Below the pieces are notes generated by a model. It searched no databases, was not told the DNA's origin, and saw nothing but the letters and a program-made list of their open reading frames with translations. A program made the position numbers and the translations under genes. 64,000 nucleotides of DNA. It comes from Isoetes taiwanensis (taxonomy: Eukaryota > Streptophyta > Lycopodiopsida > Isoetales > Isoetaceae). The stretch spans positions 5,530,189-5,594,188 of the forward strand of contig JAJEKV010000026.1 in assembly GCA_021234155.1 (NCBI GenBank), written 5' to 3'. Positions 43,216 to 54,924 of this stretch are shown piece by piece; within the stretch, counting starts at the first letter, position 1, and each line of letters starts with the position of its first letter.

Positions 43216-44662
43216 AAGACCGGACCTTCTGAAAACCTGGAGGTTTTCTGCCCATGGGAAAGCGCCCTTAGCAGAGAGGACTTGGCCATGGCGACCATTT
43301 CCATTCCGGCACTGAGGGATCAGCTATGGCGCTAAGACCGACTGATAATTCTCCCCATGCAACTGCATGCGATTGAGCTTTGCATATCCATTAGAAGCTT
43401 TGTTGTCTACTTAATTAGTATTTATGATTGGATGAATTGAGACCTGCAGCTTCTGTTAACATTGCATAATCCTTAAACTTCAGGTCTTTCACGGCCCCTT
43501 ATATATAACCACAGCCTTGCCCTTATTCTAGTAGAGTATGCTTCGGCAGTAAGTTGAGCTATTTACTCAATCACCTGTGACAAATAACAAATCAAACTAA
43601 TATGGTGCTACTTTGACAGGTGTATGTTGATGACACGGCCTCTTTACTTGCATGGAGCTGTTCTAGATGCCATGGCTTGACAGAGGTTCGTTTCTCTCTA
43701 TGATTGGCTATTTTATGTTTCTTGTATGGGCTGCTCCTTATATCGTGCTGTGCTTGCAGCGATTTAGAGTTATTGAGGTTGTTAGGGATACACCACATTG
43801 TCTTCAGGTATTTTGGTTACAGTAATATTAAGCCTAACTCCTTATCTATGAATCTATATCCCAAAATGATAGGGCTTTGTTGGATATGCACAAGATTTGG
43901 AAGCTATTGTTATCGCATTTCATGGAACTTCGGGAGCGGTGAGGTTTTTTCTTTATGGCACTACCACATTCTTCGGCTTCAAATTTTGGGTTTTAATCAA
44001 GACTCTTAGTTCTATTATAAGTTATCCATTGTGTATTCATTTCTAGTGGGTGGATTTAACCGTCGGGTTGTCTCTTGAATTATGAATCAATGTAATCACG
44101 AAGCCAACTATTGTTTATTTTGGTAGAGCCCGATCAATAGGGCTTTTTTGCCTTAACTAAAAGATATCATTTTTTTTTGCATGGCGGTTCCCCTAAATCG
44201 AGTCTTCAAATCCGGCAAGGTTTATCCCCGAGAACTAGAGTGATGGCGATGGAATCCCCGCTTGCAAGAAGGGTATATTTCTCACCCTTCTATTAATCCT
44301 TGAAAGTAGAACATTATATTGATATTTTAACATGTATTGACATTTTTTCATTTTTTTTCAGATGTCAAAGAAAAAGAAAGGCGTTTGTATGTTTCTAATG
44401 AAGATCTCAAGCTGTCTCATCAATGAGATGTACACTCAAATTCCAAAATTTATGGCGGGAACAAAAGCGAGGTTTAGACAAAGGACTTTTAAAGGTATTG
44501 AAACCTCGGTCAATTAGAGAAGCTAGATCTAGTAGTAAAGCACTTACTAGAGCAAAATTCGAGTTGGTTGCCAAAAAATGCTCACCAAGTGGGGTTTTGT
44601 GTATCGATTTGTTTTTCGATGTCGACTCATAGTTGGCGGGGCTATAAAAATGACTAATGTCT
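43216..44662. other. No gene recognised
   Basis: AT-rich; nothing supported. A frame at 44423-44632 has basic residues (KPRSIREARSSSKALTRAK) but no known domain. Confidence 0.3.
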
Positions 44663-44880
44663 TGATCTTTGATCTCTTAATAGACCCGATTCTTGACTTG
44701 GTCTTTCTATATTCATGGTCTTGGTATTAAGAAATTGCATATAATTTTTAGTTTCTTTTCTTTTAATGTACTGATCTTTGATCTCTTAATAGACTGATTT
44801 ACTGACTTGGTCTTTTTATATTCATGGTCTTGGTATTAAGAAATTGCATATAATTTTTAGTTTCTCTTCCTTTTTTTTTG
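44663..44880 (+). repeat. 109-bp tandem duplication
   Basis: TGATCTTTGATCTCTTAATA starts at 44663 and again at 44772. The remainder of the unit (TTCATGGTCTTGGTATTAAG...AATTTTTAGTTTCT) is nearly identical in the two copies. Confidence 0.9.
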
Positions 44881-44989
44881 TATGGAACATAATTTGTTTT
44901 ATAGAATCCACAACCAATCCCATCCTATCTGCATTCAAATCTACATCTTCATATGCTTTATTATCTGATCTAAGTAAACTACAAAATAA

Positions 44990-45345
44990 AAAGGGGGGAT
45001 TGTTGAGAAAAGGGTATTAACTAAGTACAGACAAAAGGGGGATGGTTGAGAAGAGGGGTATGAACGGAATAAGAGGATATTAAACACAAAATCATGAAGG
45101 GGGATTTTTGAGAAAAGGGTATTAAGAGTATGGGATATTAAATTACAAGGTCACAAAAGGAGGATGGTTGAGAAGAGGGGTATGAACGGAATAAGGGGAT
45201 ATGAAACATAAAAGGAGTATGACGGAAAAGGAGTGTAAACATAAAAAGGGTATGAACGGAATAAGGGGATATTAAACATAAAAGGAGCATGGTTGAGAAG
45301 AGGGGTATGAACGGAATAAGGGGTATGAACGGAATAAGGGTATAA
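44990..45345 (+). repeat. GGGGGAT / GGGGTATGAACGGAATAAG tandem family
   Basis: Irregular units of AAGGGGGAT(T/G)GTTGAGAA, AGGGGTATGAACGGAATAAG and GGGATATTAAAC alternate. Related units occur at 48040-48300. Confidence 0.75.
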
Positions 45346-45620
45346 TATGTAGCATTATAACAGGGGGTTTTCTTTGTGATTTTATATGCTTTTTGGCATG
45401 ATTTTCATATGATTTCATGGGCGTATTGCACGAGGCATACTAATTAGTACATCTAGAGTGCGCATTATATTTGCATACGCTTGAATTAATTTTGATGCAT
45501 ATTTTCAATAGTCTAGACCCATATATAATATATTTTTCTATTATGTTCTATTTTTCCTATTGCATTTTATTTTGCTCGACATGCAAAGCTCGAGCAGCTC
45601 ATTTTAGGCTCGATTGTTGG
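45346..45620 (+). repeat. Dispersed repeat, copy 2
   Basis: Second copy of the repeat at 40860-41130, with shared ATATGTAGCATTATAACAGG and CATCTAGAGTGC(G/A)C blocks. Confidence 0.7.
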
Positions 45621-46270
45621 TTCCAGAAGCATTTCGAAAATCAATCTGCTTCCCTGATTAATCCGTTGAAACATACATTTGCCATGACAGAAAAACTGCC
45701 GGAATGGATTTGCATACATTTGCCGTCCACGTAAAAATTTGCCAGGAATGGATTTGTTGTTTGCAACCTTTTTTGTGCGAACCGGGTAATACTCATCTTT
45801 TTTTTGATGAAGTTGGATCATGCTTTGGCGGATGCCCTTAAGCGAGGATTCTGAATCGCAAAGAGAAGATTTTTGAGCGCATTGTCGGGTTGAAAGCGTT
45901 ATAAGGAACTACACTATAGAATCGGCATTGGGTACATCTCTTAATGAAGAAAGCGGGAGGCATGAATGACATTTTATATCGCTGTATGCTATTACGATAT
46001 GTTATTACGAAGGATTTTTCATTTAGTTAGGACACACTTGAGAAATATGTTTAACGAGGGATCTGTTTTTAGCATCGGGGAATCTTTGGACATTTAAAGT
46101 TGGCACATCTGTTTTGATAAACCGTGCTTTCTTGGCCCGTTAATTTCGTTCCGCGTACTTATAACCGGATTTCCTTGGTATTTCATATGTATCAACTTGC
46201 ATATAGCAACCGTGGTTGGATTAGCCTTACATGTGGCTCGACCATGTTTTCTGTCGCGGGTTTTTTTACG

Positions 46271-46615
46271 TTGCCTTTCTCTCTTGTGAGTAAAAAAAAT
46301 TTACGTAAAGCAACCTGCATGCCATGTTTCTGTGGCTGACTTTTACATAAATTAGAGATGGATGAAATGAAAATAAAGCGAGCTCCCTCGAGGGCGACCT
46401 AGAAGTTCAAATTATGAAGTTGTTAAAGATGATATTTATAAGGTTTGCCTTTCTCTTTGTGAGTAAAAAGAATATCAAAGTAAAACAACCCGCATGACCG
46501 CGTTTCCTATCTTTGGCTTTTACACAAATTAGAGATGGATGAAAGGAAAAATAAAACGAGCTTACTCCTCACGTGATGCAACCTAGAAGTTCAAATTCCA
46601 CGATCTTTTGTTGCA
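46271..46615 (+). repeat. ~170-bp tandem duplication
   Basis: TTGCCTTTCTCT...GTGAGTAAAAA begins at 46272 and again at 46443. Both units share AAATTAGAGATGGATGAAA and ACCTAGAAGTTCAAATT. Confidence 0.85.
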
Positions 46616-47738
46616 ACCACGGTCTTTTCTCAAACAACTTCTTTTAGAATTATCATTGTTTGTGCTATATTGTGCGCCCTCTTGAATGTCATGCGAGGAA
46701 ACGTGATTCATTCTCCTCTTGGAGATGTGGAGATATTATTCTCCTCACGGAGATGTGGAGATATTAAGTAATAAACCTATATATCGTCATGTCTTTGAAG
46801 CGGTATGAATTCTAGGTGATGTTGGGCGTCATGGCCATTTCACCTCTTCTACTCCTCTGAATCTTGATATTTTGCGAAAAGGTTAGTCCTAAGAGTTTTT
46901 TCCTTCCGATGCTTCTCCACTAAGAATGGCATCGGTAGCGACATGATGATGGCGATGTTTGTGACCTAAATGCCTTCCTCATATTGATTAATTTGCAGAT
47001 TTGAAATGCAAGTCTTGTTTGGGTCATGCGGTTTTGGCCCAAAGGATTTCTTGCACTGTGTTAAGTTCTTACTACAAATTACCTATTCCTCAAGTCGGCA
47101 TCCGGAAGTTGGGCTTCTAGAAGCATTATGCGGTTTATATCAAAGCAAAGGTGAGGAATTCCTGTTTTCTGGCTTTGGTCTAGGAAAGTAAGATTGAATT
47201 CTTACTAGCAAAAATGCTTACACAAGCTGACATTATTTGCATGGATTGTTGTTGCAGGGATTCTTAAGGTTTGATACCATGGCAAGTTGCAATTCTTGAT
47301 TCATAGTCCACGTGAATAAAAATATGGATAGCTTGCTTGAATATTTGTGGTACTTTGCATCGGTTTGGATCGTACCCCAGTGGGATGGTATTGGTTGTGG
47401 GCATTTTGTAATTGCCCATGATTGGGCCTTATCCATGTGATTACCTTGCGTATTTCTTTCAATGAACATGAGTCTTATTATCACGTTCATAATTATCACG
47501 TTATGTAAGCTTATTGGCCTCCCTTTCAACTAAAGATTATAGAGTGAAACTTATCATGTCATCCCGGATATTGCATTGCAAAAAGAAAAATAGAGGTTTT
47601 ATAGTTCTACACAAGATATGTTGCCATCTCTTTGTTTCCCTAAGGGCCCGAAGGGCCAAAATTTTTTAATACAACAACCAACACATAACTACATAAATTA
47701 ACTTAGACCATTGCATCCAACATTTTTAAATTAAAATC

Positions 47739-48049
47739 CCCCTTAAACCCCCTTTGGTTTGGGTGCATATTCACACGAGGGGGTGGCGTAGGGCGTGAGA
47801 GCCCTTTTAATTATATTTTACCGCATTACAAAATCAACATCATATAGTATTTTGCTTAAAATCTTATAGTATTTTGCAAATCTTGTTATACAGTATAGCA
47901 AATCTTGTACTTGCATACCCCACAAACGAGGAACTTTACGTACGGTGTAGATTAAGGAATAAGGGATGAATATGCCTATCCAACAGCTCTCGTTGCCCGG
48001 AGTCACCCCCCGTGTGAATATGCACCCAAACCAAAGGGGGTTTAAGGGG
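47739..48049. mobile_element. 311-bp MITE-like inverted-repeat element
   Basis: The ends are ~46-bp inverted repeats, nearly perfect: CCCCTTAAACCCCCTTTGGT, then TTGGGTGCATATTCACACG. No coding capacity. Flanking duplications could not be fixed because the right flank runs into a related repeat. Confidence 0.75.
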
Positions 48050-48840
48050 TATATTAAACTACAAAATCACAAAGGGGGATTGTTCCTAGAAAGGGGTATA
48101 CACATTATTTGTGAGAAAAGGGGTATGACCATTGCATATGGCAATGGGGGATATAATGAAAATTCAAATAAGGGGATATTAATCTACAAAATCACAACGG
48201 GGGATTGTGGCCAAATACCCCGTTTCTGAAAATCATGTCCATTCCACGAAAAGGGGGATTTTAAGGGGTTTTTTATGGGGGATTTTAAGGAGGATATGGG
48301 CATCGTTTTTGATGTGTATAATAGTGGAACTATGTGCCTAGATGAGTTGGCTTCTAACAAGGACTTTTTGGTCTAGCATACTGTCCTCAAAAGAGGCGTG
48401 TTCTTGCTTGCTTGTCTATGCTAATCCTTTCAAGAAGAAAAACCTATGCCGGAAATGCCACTGAATATATGGCAAAACAGTTGCCACATTCCAAAATTGA
48501 CTACACTTAATTCTTCATGATAGCCCAGGAAGCGAAGTTCCATATGTACATGTAAAGTTTCAAATGTATAAATTCTAAAAATATGTGTTTTTGCTATTTA
48601 GTACGTTTTCAACATATTCCACATATGACATGAGCTTGTTCCATCCTCCCTAAGCTTGGGAACATTGTACAAATACACGTGGCATATGGCTCTGTGTTAG
48701 GACTCATATGTCTAAGTTTTATAGTTCCGCTTAAAAACATATGGCCGCTCTACAATTCTTAAGGGTTGTGGTTACTTATAGCATACAAGCTCATGTCTTG
48801 TTGATCCTTTATGAAATTATATGTCCTTATAGTATAAGGG

Positions 48841-49915
48841 AAAGTCCCCTTGGGCTTTTTTCTGGCCTGGCCCGCGCGGAGGGCCCCTTCCTTTCCAGGC
48901 CAGAAAAAAGGACTTTGGCATAACGGAAAGATGGCTTAGCTGGCATTCTGCCAAGTCACCATATAAAAGTGGTCCTCCATAATTTTTCCTTCCTTTCTTT
49001 CTTCTTTTTGTCTCCGGCTATGGCACCTCCGGCTACGGCGCTGCTTCAATGGAGCGCTTGAAGGTCGTTGCTGGAGTGCTTCGAGACCGTTGCTGAGGGT
49101 TTTTGGCGCCTAGGACAAGATTTTGGCGCTTGTGCGGAGGTATTTTTCTTCTGGCCTATGTTCTTGTATAAACAGCTAATAGTGGTAAAGATCCTGATAT
49201 TTTGGCCGATTTGAAGGCGCTTGGACGAGAAATCCATCCAGTTTGGAAGATCCTTCGATTTTAGGTCATTTCTTTGTTTTCTTGTTATGTCTGCTTCTGT
49301 GTTATGTTACTGACACTGTTTCTTCCTTTTATCAGGTTCTTAGTCTTCGAAAGTTTCTAATGGCTCGACATTTTCTGGCATTTTGTTGCCTTTATGCTTT
49401 GGGCTTATGTTTTTCAGAGTTTTTGTGCTATTCTAGACTGTTATGGCTGGAATATCGCCTGAAGATCAAGAAGATCTCACATATCATGATCCTTTGATAT
49501 TCTTTCTCACAGAAATCCCCCTTTGTTCAAAATATACGCAGGAAATGGGATTTGTAGAGGGCCTCTTGGATCAAGGAGACGATCCAAATCTTGTCCTTTT
49601 GAAGTCCAAATCTCGGCCTTTTGTAAAGCTTTGAAGTGTAAATGGAAATCTGAACTTTTGATTCTTGAATCACCATAAATTGCTCCATGTCACTACTTGT
49701 TAAAATAATCTGTAGTAAAATTCTAGGCTTCATTTTGGAGTGCATTCTGGGCTTCATTCTGGAACGCATTCTAAAAAATAACTTATCCACACAATTCTTT
49801 AGTGTAGTGAGACTTTAGTCCACTTTCAAAGTTAGAAACATTGACATGTGTCACCACGGGGTTGGAGATGGGAGCAGAATGTCAGCTAAGCCAACTTTCC
49901 GTCATATCGAGCAAG
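48841..49915. mobile_element. Possible ~1-kb inverted-repeat element
   Basis: A strong hairpin at 48841-48916 pairs CTTTTTTCTGGCCTGG with CCAGGCCAGAAAAAAG around a GC-rich loop. Next to it, CGGAAAGATGGCTTAGCTGG (48924-48943) is inverted at 49873-49903 (complement CGGAAAGTTGGCTTAGCTGA), which may mark the two ends. A 63-codon frame (49443-49634) inside has an acidic start (ISPEDQEDLTYHDP) but no known domain. Confidence 0.45.
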
Positions 49916-51330
49916 CTATTCTTATAGTCATGCAGAGAAAGTTATTTTGTTTAGTATAGAAATAAAAGTGGCAACATGGGATTCAAGTATAGCCAACAAC
50001 ATCTGTCTAGTAAAGGGGACCTTAAAAAATTGTTATGAGGTTATGACTTCAAGTGTAGGTTATATGGAAAAGACCTTAAATCTGCCACATATACAGAAAA
50101 TCACATGCAATGTAGTGGTTTGGCTTCTATGTGATACAAAGAATGTAATGGATCTGTTGTGATCATGATGTGATGGTGAATAGATTGATGTTCCTTCAAT
50201 AAAAAAGAAATAAAATAAAATAACTGGCAGAAATACAGGCTTGAGGCAAAGGTTTTGAATAAATTTTGTAACTCCATCATCAGTAGGCCCTAGGCCATGG
50301 CAAGATGTTGGAGAGAGAGAAGATAGAAATAGTTGTGCTTATATATAGTAAAATATATGTGGAACAATTTATGTTAGAGATGTTGATGCTTTATGTCAAG
50401 TCATTTTGAACCCCAATAGTTGAATGAACCCGAATCGCCATTGGGACAACTGATAAAATTGGAGTTTACAAGGAAATTAGCAAAGGATGATATTTAAATC
50501 TGGAAACGTTCTGATTTTTTCAAAATAGTTGGTTATCCTTTTTCTGCAAGCTTGTTAACTATTTTCAGGAAAAACAAAATTATCTTTTAACATCGTCCTC
50601 TAGCCCACTTTCCAGAAAAACAAAGTTATCTTTTAACATCAAGGGCACTATTATGAATCCATTATTGAAATTCCATAGATTGTATAATGGAAAATGCTAA
50701 TGCTAACCACAAAATGTGGAAGCATGCACGACCCACATTTGAAGTCACCAAAAAGACACATTAGAAAATGGAATTGTCATTTTGCTTAAAATGGTCGTCG
50801 TCCTTTAATCCAAAGCTAAGAATGCATGACTTCTTAGCTCTTAATTTGCAGATTCATCATCCTTTCAAATAATAGATTATCACTTCAAGTCAAAGGAAAA
50901 AATGCACATGATAACTTACCTGATCCAATATGAGAGAAAATAGATTACAAAGGGAAGATGCACTCATTGAAGTCATCACAGAAAAGTGATTTCTCAAAAA
51001 AGTGAAGAAAGAGGAGTGTATGAGCAAATCCTATACATTGCAGCGCTGCATAAATGCTCGATGGTCTCACAGCTTTGTTAAACTAGTATTGACTTTGCAA
51101 GCATTAGGTAGGGCCTTAGGACCCTTTTATGCCGTGAAAATATATTTCTCCACTGAATAATATTCCTGTTAATACTAAAACACAAGTAAGCCATCAAAAT
51201 GATATGAAGCAGAATAAATAAAAAAACATTCAAAACCATGCACTATTATTGACAGTGCAAAATCCTGAGCAAAACTCTTCATAGTACGTCAAGAGAGCAG
51301 GAGAGTAGAGGGAAATCGCATCGATCCGAG
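49916..51330. other. No gene recognised
   Basis: AT-rich, no supported coding sequence or repeat on either strand. Confidence 0.35.
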
Positions 51331-51860
51331 ACATCGGATCGCCATTCTAGAATGGGACGAGCATGCATGTCATGCATGCATCGCGAAAGCGGCGCATGCC
51401 GTTTTGGGTTGGGAGTTAAGCTATTTCCGAGGCGTGTTTACGCATCCACGTCTCATCGGCTTCCTCTTCTCTCGGCCCGTACCTTATTCTCTTTGAATTG
51501 TTTCCGGGCGGGGAGGGGCTTCTTCACACACGTTTTTCATTTGTTATCTTTCTTGCTATCCTTTACCAGCTTTTGGCCTCGTCCTGTGACCTCGTCCTTG
51601 ATCCTAGTTTGTAAGGAAGTTCTCTGGTAGTCGGGCGGTTTGTTGGTTTCTTGCGAGTCCCATTCTAGAATCGCATCGATCCGAGACATCGGATCGCCAT
51701 TCTAGAATGGGACGAGCATGCATGTCATGCATGCATGCGGGCGGCATGCCCGTTTTGGGTTGGGAGTTAGCTATTTCAGGCGTGTTTTACGCATCCACGT
51801 CTCATCCCGGCTTCCTCTTCTCTCGGCGATTACCTTATTCTCTTTGAACCCACCCTCCCC
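51325..51860 (+). repeat. Tandem duplication with palindromic start
   Basis: ATCGCATCGATCCGAGACAT and GGATCGCCATTCTAGAATGG with ACGAGCATGCATGTCATGCA occur at about 51315-51390 and again at 51670-51745, with the downstream ~140 bp also duplicated (GGTTGGGAGTTA..GCTATTTC..GGCGTGTTT). A third short piece (TTCTTGCGAGTCCCATTCTA) lies at 52219. The unit start is rich in palindromes (CATTCTAGAATG, GCATGCATG..CATGCATGC). Confidence 0.8.
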
Positions 51861-52084
51861 CCCTTCTTTGTTTATTGTATTTTGTACAAGTTCTGTTTAT
51901 CATGTTTTTCCACCCGCTGGGTGATGCTTTTTTTCCACCCGCTGGGTGATGCTATTCTTTGGTATGTTTCTCGTTTGTTGTGTTGGTGATGTGCAGGTAC
52001 AGGTTGGCGAGTGGCATCCGTTTCGACTTCTCCATGCGGGGGTTTTTGGGAGCGATTCTATGCCTTACGTTTGTCTAAGCCCCT

Positions 52085-52165
52085 TGCCGAAGGCTTATCA
52101 CTAGGGTTTTTCCTCGAAAACCCGAAAGGGCGGGGTTTTTTAATCCCGGTGATAAGCTTTCGGCA
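52085..52165. repeat. 81-bp hairpin
   Basis: TGCCGAAGGCTTATCAC (52085-52101) pairs with GTGATAAGCTTTCGGCA (52149-52165), one mismatch. The loop contains CCCGAAAGGGCGGGG. It could be a bidirectional terminator-like fold or a small fold-back element. Confidence 0.7.
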
Positions 52166-52642
52166 GGTACATCAGCCACTCATCTATTAGCATTGTATTT
52201 GTTTTGGGGTCCAATTGGTTTCTTGCGAGTCCCATTCTAGAATGGTCCTTTGCTTGAAAACTGAAAAAGAAAATGCTTGCCAATAGAGTGAAATTTCCAG
52301 ACTGTATAAGTTTGTGATATATACAACATATATATATTGGCAATGGTAGAGCGTGCCGAGAAGCGGGCAACGAAAGAGGAAAAGAGGAAGCGGAGAGAAG
52401 AGAGACTGTCCATAAGTCATGTTGATCTCAATTTTCATAGAAGAAGATTCGACACAGAATCCAAGACAATTGAAGGACGTCATTCTATTCATCATCACAT
52501 CACGACTATATTCGACATCACTTTATTCTACATATCACATGAAAGCCAATCCACTACCAAGGCACGATATGCTAGGAGCTGCTTTGCACGTGATTATCGA
52601 GTACATATAGCTTCAACCCGGGCAGCAATACATCGGTTGCGC

Positions 52643-52725
52643 TCTTGTATTGGGCCACATAGGCCGGTTGGCCTCCGCAAACGATAAAAGTCATTCAATT
52701 CAATTCAATTCAATTCTTATCACCC
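52643..52725 (+). repeat. LINE-type 3' tail (copy 2)
   Basis: CTTGTATTGGGCCACATAGG, CCGGTTGGCCTCCGCAAACG and ATAAAAGTCATTC lead into four AATTC units. Same family as 40030 and 61200. The 117-codon basic frame upstream (52337-52687) is not recognised. Confidence 0.7.
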
Positions 52726-53821
52726 TTATATGTAAGTGCATCCTTGTACAAATGCGAATTTTACAAAAGCTCTAAAGGGAAACGTTTTAGACAGCGCTGT
52801 CCTGAGAAGGGCATCACCTCTAAAAAACTTTGTGCCTATGACCGATTTGTTTGTTATTTGCTTCTTTGACCTAGGTAGAAAATATGTCCTCGATCTACAT
52901 CATCTACCATTGGTAAAGCATATTAGGTTTTGATTTGCACAAATTATAGGAAAATTGTAAGGCATTGCCCTCGAGATTGCAATCATTTGAAAATGTTAGC
53001 CAAATTTGCCCATCCATATGATTGTGTCTTGTTCTACCATCCTTCTAGTAGCTTGTTGCATTCTGAAGCAAAAGGGTATGTCTTTAGATTTTGGCATCGG
53101 AATATATGATACAAAAAGATGTCAAATAGCCTCTTTATGATCACTTAATTGAAGAATCAAGAACTATAAATGGAGCTGACAATGGCAAGGCAAGAGTTTG
53201 ATGTACATCTCATGGGATTTAATGCAAGGTCAGTAACGGAGGCTTGAATAATTGTATAGAGTACTGGCATACCATGTTTTTGCATATTCTTGATGTTTCA
53301 TATAAAAAGATCATTATTCGTAGATGCTCTTTTGGAACAAACATAACAATGGCCGCAAAGACACTAACTAGTCACACTCTATAGAACATATCACATGCAT
53401 TCTAGAATGCTTTCCATTTTTTGATGTGATTCGAAACATGTGTGCAAGATTACCCATGCTATGCAGATTGTTGAATGTGTAAATGTTGTTATTTTCTATA
53501 AACTATACTTATTTGCCCATGTTTTTTTTTCTTCTTTCTTTTCTTTGTTGAAGGACGTCAGATTTTATTTAACAAAAAGTCAAATACAAGTAAAGATACA
53601 AAGATAGAAATAAAATATCAAGGGATAAAGACACACTAAGTGAAGTATCTTACCAGAGTGGTGAAGAAAGAACCGATAGAAGAACACAATGAACCAACAA
53701 ACCATGACCTCTATCATTTGAAAAAGACTTGCTCAACTCGCACGTTGGAAGTCAACATAATAGATGTCAATACGATGGCCCAATATGGTTTGGCCCATTG
53801 CAAAGGGACTCGACGGTGTTG

Positions 53822-54170
53822 ACTTTCTGAGTCATCTCCTGTATCCAACCCAATTTTTCAAATTTTCCGAGAAGGTTTAGATCAAAGAGTTAGCATTAGA
53901 ATGGTCTGGGCATCACGTTTTTGGACATCCGAACTAGCATCCTTTCCCAAATCAAACAAGGCCAGGACCTTGCACAGTGGCCACACAAGAGGGGAGAGTC
54001 TAGACTCCAGAAGGTGGGTCCCAAAAAAGTTCCCGAGGCAGCCTTTCCTGGTAGCGCTTTCCTGGGGGGCGGCGTACACCAATGACTCCTCTCCCCCCGA
54101 AGCTCGGTTCCCCTATCTGACCATTGAACCCTCCGGTCCTTCTTCGAGCAGGTCCAAAGAATTCCAAGAT
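53822..54170 (+). repeat. Inverted-repeat family, extra terminal copy
   Basis: Shares GAAGGTTTAGATCAAAGAGT, TAGCATTAGAA(T/C)GGTC and the block CAGGACCTTGCAC...ACAAGAGGGGAGAG with 54950-55170. It is probably one end of a second element of that family. Confidence 0.65.
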
Positions 54171-54235
54171 CAGTTCGTGGGAACTTATTAAACCACGAAG
54201 CGTCCTGTGGGCGACCGTGTAAAAATCGAAGTGTT

Positions 54236-54895
54236 TTGTTGTTCGAGCACTGTGGAGGCTCCCTAATAGCGATTCAACTTCACCAAATCAACCTGAATGG
54301 CAAAAACTACCCTAAAGAGCAAGTTACACGGTCAGTTTTGCAAAAGAAAGAACCACTTATGCTCTACATAGCAGTATTCAGCATCCACATCCTAGGTCAA
54401 TTGACTACGAGTATGCTGGACATGAGCTACTTTGGCACTTCTTGGAGAAGGGTTGGTCTTCTGGCCACTAAACTTAGTGTCCAGGACAATGAAGACATTC
54501 TGAGTCCATTGGCAGAGCCAAATCATGGTTCTGGAGAGGGAAAGTTGCATGTTCATCACCAGTGCCTTCAAGAGAGGACTTTTGGCACAAGCTGTTTCCG
54601 GGGGATTTTTAGAGTTCATGCTCTGGCTCAGCACCCCTCCTCTACATCAAGACACGACACAAGGTCCTGGTCGAATCTGTCAAGAATAGGGCCTCCGAAA
54701 CGTAAACCCTGTGAGTTGACAGAAGTGTTTGCATTTTGGGGCCGAGTTTTGGTCTTTAGCACTTGGGACATGGCCGAGAAGCTGCAATTGATAACGGGAT
54801 GCAAGGGAGCTGACGAAATAGAGTTTGGATCTGTCCTCCTCCTGATGTGGCAATTAGAAGTCGAGGGCCACTTTTGCATTAGCAAGAGAGCATAA
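54236..54895 (+). CDS. Unrecognised 220-codon frame, doubtful
   Basis: The longest unexplained open frame in the right half. It has no recognisable motif and lies between two copies of the inverted-repeat family, so it may belong to a transposon. Long frames also open on the other strand here, which weakens the case. Confidence 0.2.
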   Translation: MLFEHCGGSLIAIQLHQINLNGKNYPKEQVTRSVLQKKEPLMLYIAVFSIHILGQLTTSMLDMSYFGTSWRRVGLLATKLSVQDNEDILSPLAEPNHGSGEGKLHVHHQCLQERTFGTSCFRGIFRVHALAQHPSSTSRHDTRSWSNLSRIGPPKRKPCELTEVFAFWGRVLVFSTWDMAEKLQLITGCKGADEIEFGSVLLLMWQLEVEGHFCISKRA

Positions 54896-54924
54896 ATTTG
54901 TGATTAATGCATAGTACGAAATTA

